Positions 43,202 to 54,910 of a stretch of 64,000 nt of DNA are shown here, one piece after another; position 1 is the stretch's first letter; each line of letters begins with the position of its first letter. The stretch covers positions 2,641,001 to 2,705,000 of the forward strand of contig NC_014010.1 of assembly GCF_000024465.1 (NCBI RefSeq), read 5' to 3'. The notes beneath the pieces are model-generated. The model worked only from the letters and a program-made list of their open reading frames with translations. It was not told the DNA's origin and made no database searches. The position numbers and the translations under genes were made by a program. This stretch comes from Candidatus Puniceispirillum marinum IMCC1322 (GTDB taxonomy: Bacteria; Pseudomonadota; Alphaproteobacteria; Puniceispirillales; Puniceispirillaceae).

Positions 43202-46156
43202 TTAAAGACGTGTCATGATCGCGCGCACCGATGCCCGCATCTCGTCAAGTTTGATCATCAGCTGATTGATATCAGGGGTATCTAACCAGCTTGACAGAAA
43301 TTGCCCCAAAGCAGGGGGAAGGTCGTCATTCACCGTCTGGGCGGATTGTATCGACAGCCGTAGCGCATGTTGCGCATTGCCCATCACCATATGCGCATCA
43401 GCCAGCGTATGGGCATCATTATTATCGATCTGGCCTGTGGTCACCAGACTGGCCAGAATATCAGCAGGTGCTTGCCCACTATCGGTAAAATGGTTGCCAT
43501 AGATCAGCCGCAGACCTTGGATCAGCAAATCGAGATCACCAAGACCGCCAGCCTGCAAACGCAACTGCCATTTTGAGGCGTCTTTCCGGCTAGCTTCCAT
43601 GCGCTTTTGCATATCGGCAATGCTGGACATGACAGCATCATGATCATGTGCCTGATTGATTGCATCGCAGATAATCTTCATGGCGGGAGCCGATAGCGCC
43701 TTGTCGCCAGCCACAAACCGCGCCTTGGTCAATGCCAGCTTTTCCCAAAGCCATATATCGGTGTCGATATAATGTGACAAACGGACAAGCGGGGTTGCGA
43801 TGGCACCTGCCGAGCCTTCTGGGCGCAGCCGTAAATCAATTTCATATAGTGCCCCTTCGGCACTTTGTGTTGTCATCCAGCTTACAAAGGTCTGGGTCAG
43901 GCGAATATAATAGCTGGCGGCGTCAAGGCTACGACTGCCATCGGATTTGGCCGCAATTGGCGCGTCATAGACGAATAAAATATCTAGATCCGATGTCGCT
44001 GTAAGCTGGCTGATACCCAAACGGCCAAGGGCAATGATTCCGCATAGGCCCGGAATTTTGCCATGCCGACGTTCCATATCAGCGCGCGCAAGTTCCAGCA
44101 CAATCTGGATGGTTGCTTCGGCAATCGCGCTAAGCGACCGTTCGAGTGCTGATCGGTCACTGCTCAGGCTGATGGCTTGCAATTCGGCACGAAAGCGCAA
44201 TTCACGCGTATGACGTTTTATGTTATCAAGCGCGTCTTCGACATCCTGTCCGGTAATGATCGTACGCATATGATCGGCAATGCTATGAGCATCGGGCAGG
44301 GGATCAAAAAATTCTTTATATAACAGCAACTCAAACAGCATTGGATTGCGTTTCAAAATCTGTGTCAGGCGCGGCGATAGCACAATAATATCGCATAACA
44401 GCCGCGCCAGATGCCGGTTGTAATCCAGAAGCGAGAAAATCTGTACGCTGGATGGTAGGCCTTCGATAAAATAGGCAAGCGCGGCAAAGGCGCTGTCAGG
44501 CTGTGTGCCTTTAGCCAGCTGGCGCAATAATTCGGGCATCAGACGGCCAAGCAGCATCCGCGACCGTTCACCACGTGTTGCCGGAATGCGCCCAGCAATC
44601 CAGCCGGATAAGGCGGCGGCGACATCGTTGGGACGTTGAAAACCGATCGAACCAAGCCAGTTAATCAGCTGGTCCTGATCTTCCAGAAAGATATCAATCG
44701 TTTTGGTGTCATCACTATCGGCATCCTCCTTGGTATTTTCAGTGGGGTTGGATGTGTCATTCAGACCTGCGTTGAGAATGTCATCAAGTAGATCATGTGC
44801 GGTCATATCGCTGACCTCGGCTAGAATGGCCGTCAGCCCGTCGCATAGGCTGTTTGTATCTTCATGCCCCAGAAAGCGGGCAAAATTGCTCAGGCTTTCA
44901 TCATCACGCGGCAAGCTATGCGTTTGCTGATCGGCGATCATCTGCAACCTGTGTTCGGTACGGCGAAGCAAGCCATATAAGACCACCAAGCTGTCTGCCT
45001 GCGCCGCTGTGATCCAGTCTTTTTTGGCCAGCATCTGCAAAGCATCGGCAGTTCGATGTTGCCGGATTTCGGGATCGCGGCCACCAAAGACGAGTTGCAG
45101 GACATGGGTAAAGAACTCTATCGTGCGAATGCCGCCATGACCTGTTTTCAGATTAAAGCCTGTCCATGTGGCACTGTCTGCGGGCCGGCGCAACATCGTG
45201 CGCATATCATCCATGACTGTATAATCCAGCGAACGGCGCCATATGAACGGCTGGATTTCGCCCAGAAAATTCTGTCCTGCCACCATATCACCAGCGATAG
45301 GGCGGGCACGGATAAAGGCGGCGCGTTCCCAGGTGCGCGCGATTGATTCATAATAACCAAGCGCCGCGGCGATCTGGATGCTGACGGCGGTTGCCCCCGG
45401 ATCAGGGCGCAAGCGTAAATCAACACGCCAGCCAATACCATCGACAGTGGCGGCCGATAGTAATTTTACCAGTGCCCGGGTTTGGGCAACATAAAATGAC
45501 TGTGCCTTGCTGGGATCTTCTAATGGATTTTGATCCGGATCATGCAGGATAATCAGATCAATATCGGATGAATAATTGAGTTCTTCAGCCCCCAGCTTGC
45601 CAACTGCAAAAATGATCCATCCACATCCTGCAAGATTGTCTTGCGGCGGCTTTGCCAGCCCGCGCTCAGCTGCCTGACGCATTAGAAAATGCGCTGTTTC
45701 CCTGACAGCACATATGGCGGCATTGCTAAGCCATGCAAATTGCGCATCCATTGGTGTCTGCCCAACAATGTCACCCAGCGCGGCGGCGAATGAGACGCGG
45801 CCACGAAACTGGCGGATAGCCTGCATGGCTTTGGCATCATCTTTGATATTCCGCATGTCGCGCTGGAATCGATCATGTGCGATGTCGATAATTTCTGCTG
45901 AGTCCCCTCGCAGGATAGCGCCAATATCATCCGCAAAGCGGCGCGCCAGTAACAGAAGATGCGGCGCATGGGTGAATATACTGGCCAGCGCAGATGCCGA
46001 AACAGCCGCATGGCTGTCTGCATCACCAGCATCAGCAACATGGGCAAGATAGGGCGCAAATTCGGCAGCCACTGACGATATAAGTTCTGCCTTGTCGGGA
46101 TTGGCAATCGGGATGCCCCGACATATACGGTCAAAATGTCTATGTGCGTCTGTCAT
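43202..46156 (-). CDS. glnE: Bifunctional glutamine synthetase adenylyltransferase/deadenylase
   Basis: A 984-residue GlnE that adds or removes AMP on glutamine synthetase in answer to PII and glutamine. It has two nucleotidyltransferase domains: the deadenylase with LGAEELNYSSDIDLIILHD (near residue 205) and the adenylylase with LGISQLTATSDLDILFVYD (near 720); each carries the G-S-x-D-x-D triad pattern. The middle linker has an acidic, low-complexity insert near residue 470 (Asn/Thr/Asp-rich). It pairs functionally with glnK at 25267. Length is normal. Confidence 0.95.
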   Translation of the reverse strand: MTDAHRHFDRICRGIPIANPDKAELISSVAAEFAPYLAHVADAGDADSHAAVSASALASIFTHAPHLLLLARRFADDIGAILRGDSAEIIDIAHDRFQRDMRNIKDDAKAMQAIRQFRGRVSFAAALGDIVGQTPMDAQFAWLSNAAICAVRETAHFLMRQAAERGLAKPPQDNLAGCGWIIFAVGKLGAEELNYSSDIDLIILHDPDQNPLEDPSKAQSFYVAQTRALVKLLSAATVDGIGWRVDLRLRPDPGATAVSIQIAAALGYYESIARTWERAAFIRARPIAGDMVAGQNFLGEIQPFIWRRSLDYTVMDDMRTMLRRPADSATWTGFNLKTGHGGIRTIEFFTHVLQLVFGGRDPEIRQHRTADALQMLAKKDWITAAQADSLVVLYGLLRRTEHRLQMIADQQTHSLPRDDESLSNFARFLGHEDTNSLCDGLTAILAEVSDMTAHDLLDDILNAGLNDTSNPTENTKEDADSDDTKTIDIFLEDQDQLINWLGSIGFQRPNDVAAALSGWIAGRIPATRGERSRMLLGRLMPELLRQLAKGTQPDSAFAALAYFIEGLPSSVQIFSLLDYNRHLARLLCDIIVLSPRLTQILKRNPMLFELLLYKEFFDPLPDAHSIADHMRTIITGQDVEDALDNIKRHTRELRFRAELQAISLSSDRSALERSLSAIAEATIQIVLELARADMERRHGKIPGLCGIIALGRLGISQLTATSDLDILFVYDAPIAAKSDGSRSLDAASYYIRLTQTFVSWMTTQSAEGALYEIDLRLRPEGSAGAIATPLVRLSHYIDTDIWLWEKLALTKARFVAGDKALSAPAMKIICDAINQAHDHDAVMSSIADMQKRMEASRKDASKWQLRLQAGGLGDLDLLIQGLRLIYGNHFTDSGQAPADILASLVTTGQIDNNDAHTLADAHMVMGNAQHALRLSIQSAQTVNDDLPPALGQFLSSWLDTPDINQLMIKLDEMRASVRAIMTRL

Positions 46157-46219
46157 AAAAGCATGATAAGCGCAAAAGCATTCAGACCCAACGGATTACC
46201 GCATCAAAAAGTGAAGAAT

Positions 46220-47614
46220 TTACTGGCTTAAAATAGCACCGCCTCGGGTGATCCGCCGAGTTGCCACATAGAGGCGATAGGTCAAAGCCACCGATGCCAC
46301 CATAAGCCCGATCAGCAAACATCCCCATATAGCAACCGGATCAAAATCAAACGCATAGGCGCCAACAGCACCAATGCCGACACCAATAAACCAGAAACAG
46401 GCAATCGCGATATAGGCAGGTACTCTGGTATCGTTAAGCCCGCGAAGCGCCGATATGGTGATCGCCTGTGTGCCATCCCCGCATTGGAATAATGCGGTGA
46501 TAATCATCATCGGAATGGCAAAAGTGGCAACCGCCGCCGTCATGGGGTCATCATCGGCCAGAAATAGATCAATCAGGAATTCGGACTGCGCAAACAGATA
46601 GATCATGATCAGGCTTGTCAGCCCCAGCCCGACCCACACAGCAGACCAGCTTGCACGGCTGATATTATGGCGGTCATTGGCACCGGCAAAATGTCCGACA
46701 CGGATTGTGCTGGCCTGGCCAATGGCAAGTGGCACCATAAAGGCAACCGCCGCAATCTGGTTGGCAATAGCCGAAGCTGCCAGCGGCACCGGCCCGTACA
46801 GCCCGATGATAAAGACCACGGCGATAAACATGCCGGTTTCGGCAACGATTGTGCAGCCAATCGGAATGCCAATAACAAAGATGCGGCGGGTGATGTCCCA
46901 ATCCATAATCCACAGGCGTTGAAATGGCTTTGACGATTTATAGGGTTCGGTCATGCCGATATAGATCAGCAGGCCGATACAGATCAGCAAATAGACAATC
47001 GTTGTCGAAAGCGCGATGCCGCCAAGCCCCATTGGCGGAATAGGCCCATAACCATGAACGCAGATATGATTGCCCAGAATATTCGCCAGCAAGCCGCCGA
47101 TTGTGGCGATTACCTGTGGCATTGGCTTTTTATGCGAGCTCACAAATTGTCGAAGCACAAAAAACAGAAACATGAAGGGCAGGCCGATTGCTGACCAGAA
47201 TAGAAAATCTTTGGCATGTGCCGAGATCACAGGATCCTGTCCTAGCCAGACCAGAACAACATCGCCAACCATGACAAAGGGCATCGCGATCAAGGCCAGC
47301 ATGACCGCTATGACCATGCCTTGGCGAAAGGCACGTCGTACAAGCCGTGGATCATTCCCGCCCAGCCCCTGTGCCACGATCGGGCCAGTGGCTAGGGTGA
47401 TGCCTAGCCCCATGAAATAGAAAGGTTGGTAAAAGCGCGCTGCCAATGATCCCGAGGCCAGATCATGACTGCTGATTTGTCCCATTGCGATGACATCGGC
47501 GGTGGCAATGCCGATAGAGGCAAGCTGACCAATCACCAAAGGCAATGACAGCGCGATGGTTTGCCAATAATGGGCGCGCCAGCTCAATTGCTTTGGAGAT
47601 GAAGATGATGACAT
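46220..47614 (-). CDS. MATE-family efflux transporter (NorM-like)
   Basis: A 464-residue multidrug/sodium antiporter with twelve expected helices in two halves. Seen: SLPLVIGQLASIGIATADVIAMG at TM1, the loop RRAFRQGMVIAVM, and the second-half repeat IPIGCTIVAETGMFIAVVFIIG. QCGDGTQAITISALRGLNDTR is typical of the NorM branch. It should export cationic compounds using Na+ or H+. It is preceded on the minus strand by the rlmE promoter region only. Confidence 0.88.
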   Translation of the reverse strand: MSSSSSPKQLSWRAHYWQTIALSLPLVIGQLASIGIATADVIAMGQISSHDLASGSLAARFYQPFYFMGLGITLATGPIVAQGLGGNDPRLVRRAFRQGMVIAVMLALIAMPFVMVGDVVLVWLGQDPVISAHAKDFLFWSAIGLPFMFLFFVLRQFVSSHKKPMPQVIATIGGLLANILGNHICVHGYGPIPPMGLGGIALSTTIVYLLICIGLLIYIGMTEPYKSSKPFQRLWIMDWDITRRIFVIGIPIGCTIVAETGMFIAVVFIIGLYGPVPLAASAIANQIAAVAFMVPLAIGQASTIRVGHFAGANDRHNISRASWSAVWVGLGLTSLIMIYLFAQSEFLIDLFLADDDPMTAAVATFAIPMMIITALFQCGDGTQAITISALRGLNDTRVPAYIAIACFWFIGVGIGAVGAYAFDFDPVAIWGCLLIGLMVASVALTYRLYVATRRITRGGAILSQ

Positions 47615-47782
47615 TCAGGAACCTTGGCTATATATATGCCGGATAATTCAGTGCCCGGAATATGGGTCAATCGGGATCGATTGCCACAAACTGAAATATA
47701 GCTGAAAATCATGGCAAATAATATGCTAATGTTATGTTATGCGTTGGGCAGGCTATATTCTGCCTCTAAATTGAGAAGATAG

Positions 47783-48589
47783 ATGAGTATGAAATCTGGA
47801 AGTGATAATTCCGGCAAAAAGGGGCCTTCGGGCCGAAGCTACCGCAATGCAACTGGCCTGACCCGCCAGCCTAAAAAAATGCGTGGCCGTAAAGTGTCAT
47901 CGCAAAGATGGCTGACACGCCAGCTGAACGATCCCTATGTTGCCGAAGCCAAGTCGCGTGGCTACCGGTCGCGTGCCGCGATCAAGCTGGAACAGATTGA
48001 CGACCGCTATCAGCTGCTCAAGCCTGGCATGGCGATCATTGACCTTGGCTGTGCACCCGGGGGCTGGCTTCAGGTGGCCTCAATCCGTACGAAACTGGGT
48101 ATCAGCAAGGCCAAGCTTGTTGGTGTTGATCTGCTGGATACCGAACATATCGTTGATGCCGATATATTTGTGGGTGATATGACCGATGATGCGATGATGA
48201 CGCAGATGCAGGAAGCCGTTGGCGGGGCAGCTGACGGGGTGATGAGCGATATGGCTGCCGATACCACTGGCCATCGGGCAACTGACCATCTGCGCACTAC
48301 GGCTTTGCTGGAAACGGCATTGGATTTTGCACTGGATGTTCTGCGAAAGGACGGTTTTTTTCTGGCCAAATGTTTTCGCGGTGGTGCCGAACGGTCGGTG
48401 CTTGACCTGATGCGGCAGAATTTCAAAACCGTGCGCCATGTCAAACCCACCGCCAGCCGTTCGGAGTCGGTTGAGAGCTATGTGCTGGCGACAGGCTTTC
48501 ATGGCAACGGGCTGGCAGACATATTAGATAAAGAAACAGAAAGCGTGCCAGATAACGTGCCAGATAACGTGCCAGACAACCTATCGTAA
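47783..48589 (+). CDS. rlmE: 23S rRNA 2'-O-methyltransferase (FtsJ/RrmJ type)
   Basis: A 268-residue SAM-dependent methyltransferase acting on U2552 of 23S rRNA. Residues: Lys in SRGYRSRAAIKLEQI, SAM loop AIIDLGCAPGGWLQVA, Asp in GVMSDMAADTTGH, Lys in FFLAKCFRGG and Glu in SESVESYVLATGF, the K-D-K-E set. The N-terminus is a 45-residue basic tail longer than in E. coli, common in alphaproteobacteria. The C-terminus ends in a threefold VPDN repeat encoded by a 12-bp tandem repeat. ATG 47783 follows GAGAAG. Confidence 0.92.
   Translation: MSMKSGSDNSGKKGPSGRSYRNATGLTRQPKKMRGRKVSSQRWLTRQLNDPYVAEAKSRGYRSRAAIKLEQIDDRYQLLKPGMAIIDLGCAPGGWLQVASIRTKLGISKAKLVGVDLLDTEHIVDADIFVGDMTDDAMMTQMQEAVGGAADGVMSDMAADTTGHRATDHLRTTALLETALDFALDVLRKDGFFLAKCFRGGAERSVLDLMRQNFKTVRHVKPTASRSESVESYVLATGFHGNGLADILDKETESVPDNVPDNVPDNLS
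48545..48580 (+). repeat. 12-bp tandem repeat (three units) in the rlmE 3' end
   Basis: GTGCCAGATAAC at 48545 and 48557, then GTGCCAGACAAC at 48569. It is in frame and encodes VPDN three times at the C-terminus of RlmE. Confidence 0.9.
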
Positions 48590-48669
48590 TAAATGATGCA
48601 AAATCTGGACATTCAGGTTTCCCAATAAGACATTTTAAAATCTGCATATCCAGTTTCTGCTGTTTTTAG

Positions 48670-50202
<1,533 letters not shown>

Positions 50203-50277
50203 CGCATCAGACGTGGTTCACCATTTTCGGCTTTGTTTATGTGACGTTCGCCTATTTGAGATTTTAAGAGGATTACC

Positions 50278-51624
50278 ATGACGCCAGCCGCGCGTATTGC
50301 CGCCGTTATTGAAATATTACAGGACATGCCCGATGGTCAGCTTGCCGGACAGGGCTTGCGTGCGGGCATGCAACGTCGGCGCTATGCTGGCTCGGGGGAT
50401 CGCGCCGCCATTTCTACATTATTCTGGCAGGTCCAGCGCGCCAGAGCACGTATTGACTGGCATCTGGATGCTATTGCCGCTGACATATCGCCGCGTAATC
50501 AGGTGATTGCGGCATTGGTCATGATTGATCAACAGCATGAAAATCTTGCACATCTTTTCACTGATACGATCACGCATGCCCCGCCAGCCTTGAATGATAA
50601 TGAACAGGCCATGGCCGCCAATTTGGCAGAGCGGACACTTGATGATGCCAAAATGCCCGTTGATGTGGCACTTGAATGGCCAGAATTTCTGCTGGAAGAT
50701 GCCCGCACAGCTATCAGCCGGGTCATCGATGATAAACAAAGCGTCGAGGCCGAGCTTGCCGCATTGCTTGACGAGGCACCAACCGATTTACGGATCAATC
50801 CGATCAAGCTGGATGATCGCCGTTTACTGCGTGACCGTTTGGCAGGGCGTGGCATCAAATGCTATGCGACCAGCCTGTCACCTTGGGGAGTCAGACTGGC
50901 CAAACGCACCCGTACCGACGAATTGCAGGAATGGAAAAAAGGCCAGTTCGATATTCAGGATGAAGGCTCGCAAATTGCCGCCTTGCTGTGCGATGCCCGG
51001 CCAGGAATGCAGGTGGCTGATGTCTGCGCTGGTGCTGGTGGTAAATCGCTGGTCATGGCCGCGCGTATGCAGAATAAGGGGCGGGTTCTGGCCATTGATA
51101 GCAGTGCCGAACGGCTGGAACGAAGCGGCGAACGTTTGCGGCGTGCAGGCATCCATAATGTTGAACGTAAAGCGGTTGATGATAAATGGGGTACGCGAAA
51201 ATGGCGTGCCAAATTTGATCGCGTGGTGATCGATGCACCTTGTTCTGGATCTGGCACTTGGCGACGGCAGGTTGATGCCAGATGGCGGCTGACCCCCGAC
51301 ATTCTGGCGCGTTATCAGGCAACCCAGCAAGGCTTGCTGGAAAAAGCACGCGCGATGGTGTTGCCGGGTGGGCGTATTATCTATATCACCTGTTCATTGC
51401 TGGCTAGCGAATGCGAAGCGCAGATTGCGGCGTTTATGGCTGATGCGCCCGAGCTTGAAATGGCTGATATTGGCGATATCTGGGATGATACGATTGGGCG
51501 TTTGAACGGGGGCGCCTGTCCGCAGACCGCCACATTGAATGCCAGTGGCATGTTGCGGCTTTTGCCGCGCCGCGATAATACAGACGGATTTTTTATCGCA
51601 ATCATTCAGGCGCGGCTAAGATGA
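50278..51624 (+). CDS. RsmB/NOP2-Sun type RNA m5C methyltransferase
   Basis: A 448-residue RNA methyltransferase. The N-terminal third is a NusB-like helical region (AARIAAVIEILQDM), followed by the SAM site VADVCAGAGGKSLVMAA and the catalytic Cys pair of the family in VIDAPCSGSGTWRR and IIYITCSLLASEC. The C-terminus DGFFIAIIQARLR matches the DGFF end of this family. AAGAGGA precedes ATG. The last 54 bases, including the stop, form the first copy of a 62-bp tandem repeat that spills into the intergenic region. Lies between guaB and guaA. Confidence 0.88.
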   Translation: MTPAARIAAVIEILQDMPDGQLAGQGLRAGMQRRRYAGSGDRAAISTLFWQVQRARARIDWHLDAIAADISPRNQVIAALVMIDQQHENLAHLFTDTITHAPPALNDNEQAMAANLAERTLDDAKMPVDVALEWPEFLLEDARTAISRVIDDKQSVEAELAALLDEAPTDLRINPIKLDDRRLLRDRLAGRGIKCYATSLSPWGVRLAKRTRTDELQEWKKGQFDIQDEGSQIAALLCDARPGMQVADVCAGAGGKSLVMAARMQNKGRVLAIDSSAERLERSGERLRRAGIHNVERKAVDDKWGTRKWRAKFDRVVIDAPCSGSGTWRRQVDARWRLTPDILARYQATQQGLLEKARAMVLPGGRIIYITCSLLASECEAQIAAFMADAPELEMADIGDIWDDTIGRLNGGACPQTATLNASGMLRLLPRRDNTDGFFIAIIQARLR

Positions 51625-51739
51625 TTGGGAGCCGCGATAATACAGACGGTTTCTTTATCGCAATCATTCAGGCGCGGCTAAGATGATTGGGAGCCGCGAT
51701 AATACAGACGGTTTCTTTATCGCAATCATTCAGGCGCGG
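51571..51739 (+). repeat. 62-bp tandem repeat at the 3' end of the methyltransferase gene
   Basis: CGCGATAATACAGACGG begins copies at 51571, 51633 and 51695 (exact 62-bp period). Copies 1 and 2 are full, copy 3 stops matching after 45 bases (51739). Copy 1 codes for the protein end; copies 2 and 3 are downstream of the stop. Copy 1 differs from the others by GGATTTTTT versus GGTTTCTTT. Confidence 0.95.
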
Positions 51740-51796
51740 TTGCGGTGATCAAACGCACCAACTAGGCAGCACTAAGCAAGATATAAAGGGCATAGC

Positions 51797-53344
51797 ATGG
51801 CAGATACAATCCTGATTATCGATTTCGGATCGCAGGTAACACAACTTATCGCACGGCGGCTTCGTGAGGCTGGTGTCTATACTGAAATTCTGCCATGCAC
51901 GACGGATCCTGAAAATATCAAAAACGCCGCACCGAATGGAATTATTCTGTCAGGTGGCCCCAATTCGGTGGCCATGGCCGATACGCCGCGCGCGCCGCAG
52001 ATTGTCTTTGATATGCAGATCCCCGTGCTGGGCATCTGTTATGGTCAGCAGACAATGTGTCAACAGCTGGGCGGGCGTGTCGAACCCGGCACCAGCCGTG
52101 AATTTGGCCGCGCCGAGCTTGACGTGACCGAAGAGTGCGCCCTGTTTGACGGGCTTTGGGCACAAGGCACCGCGCATACGGTCTGGATGAGTCATGGCGA
52201 TCATGTCGCTGCCTTGCCAGACGGGTTTCGCGTGGTGGGTAAATCCGATGGTGCGCCTTTTGCCGCGGTGGCTGATGAAAGCCGACATTATTACGGCGTC
52301 CAGTTTCATCCCGAAGTTGTGCATACCAAGGATGGTGACAAGCTGCTGAGCCGTTTTGCGCTGGATATCTGTGGTTGTTCGGGAAGCTGGTCGATGGCGG
52401 CCTATCGGGCGCGTGCGATCGATGCGATCCGCAAGCAAGTTGGTGACGCCAAGGTGATTTGCGGCCTGTCAGGCGGGGTTGATTCCTCGGTTACGGCGGT
52501 GCTGATCCATGAGGCGATTGGCGATCAGCTGACCTGTGTATTTGTCGATCATGGCTTGTTGCGCAAAGGCGAGGCCGAAGAAGTGGTGCGCCTGTTTGGC
52601 GGGCATTATAATATTCCCTTGATCCACCGTGATGTGTCGGAGATGTTTCTGGAGCGCTTATCAGGCGTGTCCGACCCTGAGCAAAAGCGCAAGATCATCG
52701 GCGGTAGCTTTATCGAAGTGTTTGACGAAGAAGCCCAGAAGATCGACGGTGCCCGTTTTCTGGCACAAGGCACATTATATCCCGATGTGATCGAGAGCAT
52801 ATCGGCCGCAGGTGGCTCGGATGTGACAATCAAGTCGCATCATAATGTTGGCGGTCTGCCCGATGATATGAAGCTGGATCTGGTTGAGCCATTGCGCGAA
52901 TTGTTCAAGGATGAGGTGCGCAATCTGGGGCGCGAGCTGGGCTTGCCCGAAGTGCTGGTATCACGGCATCCATTTCCGGGGCCGGGGCTGGCCATTCGTA
53001 TTCCGGGCGATATCACGCCGGAAAAGCTGGCTATTCTGCGCGAGGCCGATGCGGTCTATCTTGATGAAATCCGCAAGGCTGGCCTGTATGACGACATCTG
53101 GCAGGCCTTTGCCGTTCTGCTGCCGGTCAAAACCGTTGGCGTGATGGGCGATGCGCGGTCGTATGAATATGTCTGTGCGTTGCGGGCGGTGACCTCTAGC
53201 GATGGCATGACCGCCGAAAGCTATGGGTTCAGCCACGAATTTCTGGCGCGTACCGCCACCCGCATCATCAATGCGGTCAAAGGCGTCAACCGCGTTGTCT
53301 ATGACGTGACATCCAAACCACCTGGAACTATTGAGTGGGAATGA
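51797..53344 (+). CDS. guaA: GMP synthase (glutamine-hydrolysing)
   Basis: A 515-residue two-domain enzyme converting XMP to GMP. Glutaminase domain: catalytic Cys in [15 protein letters not shown], His/Glu in [10 protein letters not shown]. Synthetase domain: ATP pyrophosphatase loop [13 protein letters not shown]. The C-terminus is the normal PPGTIEWE. The final bases GAGTGGGAATGA (53333-53344), coding for the last residues and the stop, form one copy of the direct repeat that bounds the mobile element, so insertion restored an intact gene. Confidence 0.97.
   Translation: MADTILIIDFGSQVTQLIARRLREAGVYTEILPCTTDPENIKNAAPNGIILSGGPNSVAMADTPRAPQIVFDMQIPVLGICYGQQTMCQQLGGRVEPGTSREFGRAELDVTEECALFDGLWAQGTAHTVWMSHGDHVAALPDGFRVVGKSDGAPFAAVADESRHYYGVQFHPEVVHTKDGDKLLSRFALDICGCSGSWSMAAYRARAIDAIRKQVGDAKVICGLSGGVDSSVTAVLIHEAIGDQLTCVFVDHGLLRKGEAEEVVRLFGGHYNIPLIHRDVSEMFLERLSGVSDPEQKRKIIGGSFIEVFDEEAQKIDGARFLAQGTLYPDVIESISAAGGSDVTIKSHHNVGGLPDDMKLDLVEPLRELFKDEVRNLGRELGLPEVLVSRHPFPGPGLAIRIPGDITPEKLAILREADAVYLDEIRKAGLYDDIWQAFAVLLPVKTVGVMGDARSYEYVCALRAVTSSDGMTAESYGFSHEFLARTATRIINAVKGVNRVVYDVTSKPPGTIEWE
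53333..53344 (+). repeat. Left attachment core (attL) at the guaA stop
   Basis: GAGTGGGAATGA, identical to 58610-58621. It includes the last two sense codons and the stop of guaA. Confidence 0.85.
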
Positions 53345-53359
53345 CGCACGATATAAAAA

Positions 53360-53391
53360 CAGTTTATTTTCAATAACTTATTAATAAACTG
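53360..53391. repeat. 9-bp inverted repeat just inside attL
   Basis: CAGTTTATT (53360-53368) and AATAAACTG (53383-53391), perfect, 14-bp spacer. It may end guaA transcription or bind an excision or bending protein at attL. Confidence 0.5.
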
Positions 53392-53393
53392 GA

Positions 53394-53570
53394 TTTTCCA
53401 AGTTGCTTCCAATTATAATAAAAACAACAAGTTAGAGTGGTGGGTTTCCAAGAAAGTTTCCAACTAACGGAACAATTGAATACAACTGTCTTTTGAGACG
53501 GAAATCCTTGTTCCTATTGGGTTTGAAGTCCTTTCTTTTGTTACTAACTACTTGGAAACTGGTTGGAAAC
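53394..53570. promoter_or_regulatory. Three phased pairs of putative integrase arm sites
   Basis: TTCCAA-type words occur in pairs one helical turn apart: 53394-53412 (11-bp period), GTTTCCAA at 53444 and 53456 (12 bp), and inverted TTGGAAAC at 53552 and 53563 (11 bp). The last pair ends one base before the recombinase ATG. A fourth pair is at 58542-58560 near the right end. The distribution at both ends suggests integrase arm binding and repression of its own gene. Confidence 0.65.
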
Positions 53571-53571
53571 T

Positions 53572-54828
53572 ATGGAACGGAAAAAACACGCAAAACCACG
53601 CAAGGGATTCAAGACAGAGGATTCTTCTGCGTATCTAGACCAACACCCAATCTTGGGTGACAAGGGGATGATTTACATCACACCCTATTCAAATGGTAAG
53701 TGGTATTTCCGAACATGGATTTCAGAGGAAGGTAAGTATCTTCGCAAGAGTCTACGCACTACCGACAAACGCGATGCAATCCGTCTTGCAGAACAAGAAT
53801 ATCTCAATGTTTATGCGACCATCCAAAAAGGTCATAAAGTATTTGGTTTGAAGTGGAGTGAACTTTGTGAAGAGTTCATCAATCACAAACAACAAGATGT
53901 AGAGGTAGGACGCATCAAAGAGTCTCGTCTTAACACCATCAAGACGCAGATTAACCGGTGGATTATTCCCTACCTAACTCCAACAAAGAAGATTTCTGAA
54001 CTGGATGTGGAGTCATTCCGTGACTATTACTACTACAGGAAACAGAAGACCAATAACCAAGTGTTAGATGTGACACTTCGCAACGAACATACGACAATCA
54101 ATGCAATCTCTAGGTTTGGTTATCGTAAGGGTTATATCCCTTTTCCAGATTTCAACTTTGACCCAATCAAGATAATTGAACCCCCAAGAAGAGACACCTT
54201 CACCGTTGAAGAGTATCAAATCTTTTACAAAAAGATGCGTGATTGGGTAGATAACGCACAGGACAAACAAGAAGAATATATGCGTCCTTTGATAAGAGAC
54301 TTCATTCTTCTCAAGTCAAATACCTGTATGCGTTTTGGTGAGATAAACCAACTTAAATGGAAGATGGTGAAGACCAAGAGAATAAACGGTCAAAACCTTG
54401 TTTGGATAGAGTTACCAGCAGATATTTGTAAAAACAAAAAATCACGAGAGTTCTGGAGTCGTGGTGGTCAATACATTGACCGTTTGAAGAAGTATGCATC
54501 ACATCAAGACAAAGACTCATATGTCTTTTCACACCCCAAGTTTGATAGACCACTTGCAAGGGCAACCTATTACAAATACTGGAAGAATCTTCTTGAGTTC
54601 AGTGGTTTTAACAAACTAGAAAAAGAACTCACTTACTATTCCCTTAGACACTTTGGTATCACTGCAAGACTTCTTGCAAAAGTTCCTATCTACGATGTTG
54701 CAAAAATGGCAGGAACGAATGTGCAGTTCATTGAACAGCACTACGAACACCTTGAGATGGATAAGTTGGTTCAGAACGCATTGAAGGGTTTCAAGGTGGA
54801 TGAGAATGGATTTGTTCTTGGTGAATAA
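53572..54828 (+). CDS. int: Tyrosine recombinase/integrase of the guaA element
   Basis: A 418-residue phage-type integrase. An N-terminal arm-binding-like part (GKWYFRTWISEEGKYLRKSL) and a core-binding SAM-like region (residues 95-190) precede the catalytic domain. Conserved Arg is in LLKSNTCMRFGEINQLKW, the box II equivalent is YYSLRHFGITARLL, and the nucleophile Tyr is in FIEQHYEHLEMD. The first box has His replaced by Tyr-Ser-Leu-Arg-His order, which is common in marine elements. ATG 53572 was chosen over an in-frame TTG at 53563 that lies within an arm site. It sits immediately inside attL. Confidence 0.9.
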   Translation: MERKKHAKPRKGFKTEDSSAYLDQHPILGDKGMIYITPYSNGKWYFRTWISEEGKYLRKSLRTTDKRDAIRLAEQEYLNVYATIQKGHKVFGLKWSELCEEFINHKQQDVEVGRIKESRLNTIKTQINRWIIPYLTPTKKISELDVESFRDYYYYRKQKTNNQVLDVTLRNEHTTINAISRFGYRKGYIPFPDFNFDPIKIIEPPRRDTFTVEEYQIFYKKMRDWVDNAQDKQEEYMRPLIRDFILLKSNTCMRFGEINQLKWKMVKTKRINGQNLVWIELPADICKNKKSREFWSRGGQYIDRLKKYASHQDKDSYVFSHPKFDRPLARATYYKYWKNLLEFSGFNKLEKELTYYSLRHFGITARLLAKVPIYDVAKMAGTNVQFIEQHYEHLEMDKLVQNALKGFKVDENGFVLGE

Positions 54829-54910
54829 CCACCTAATATTGGTTGCAAATTAGAACACTCATTGGGGTTTCAGATGACTAAATAGTTTCAGATAACTATG
54901 GAGTCATTAA

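Noticed and set aside
51571-51739. CRISPR-like array because of regular spacing
   Set aside because: The units are direct tandem copies without unique spacers and derive from the gene's own 3' end.
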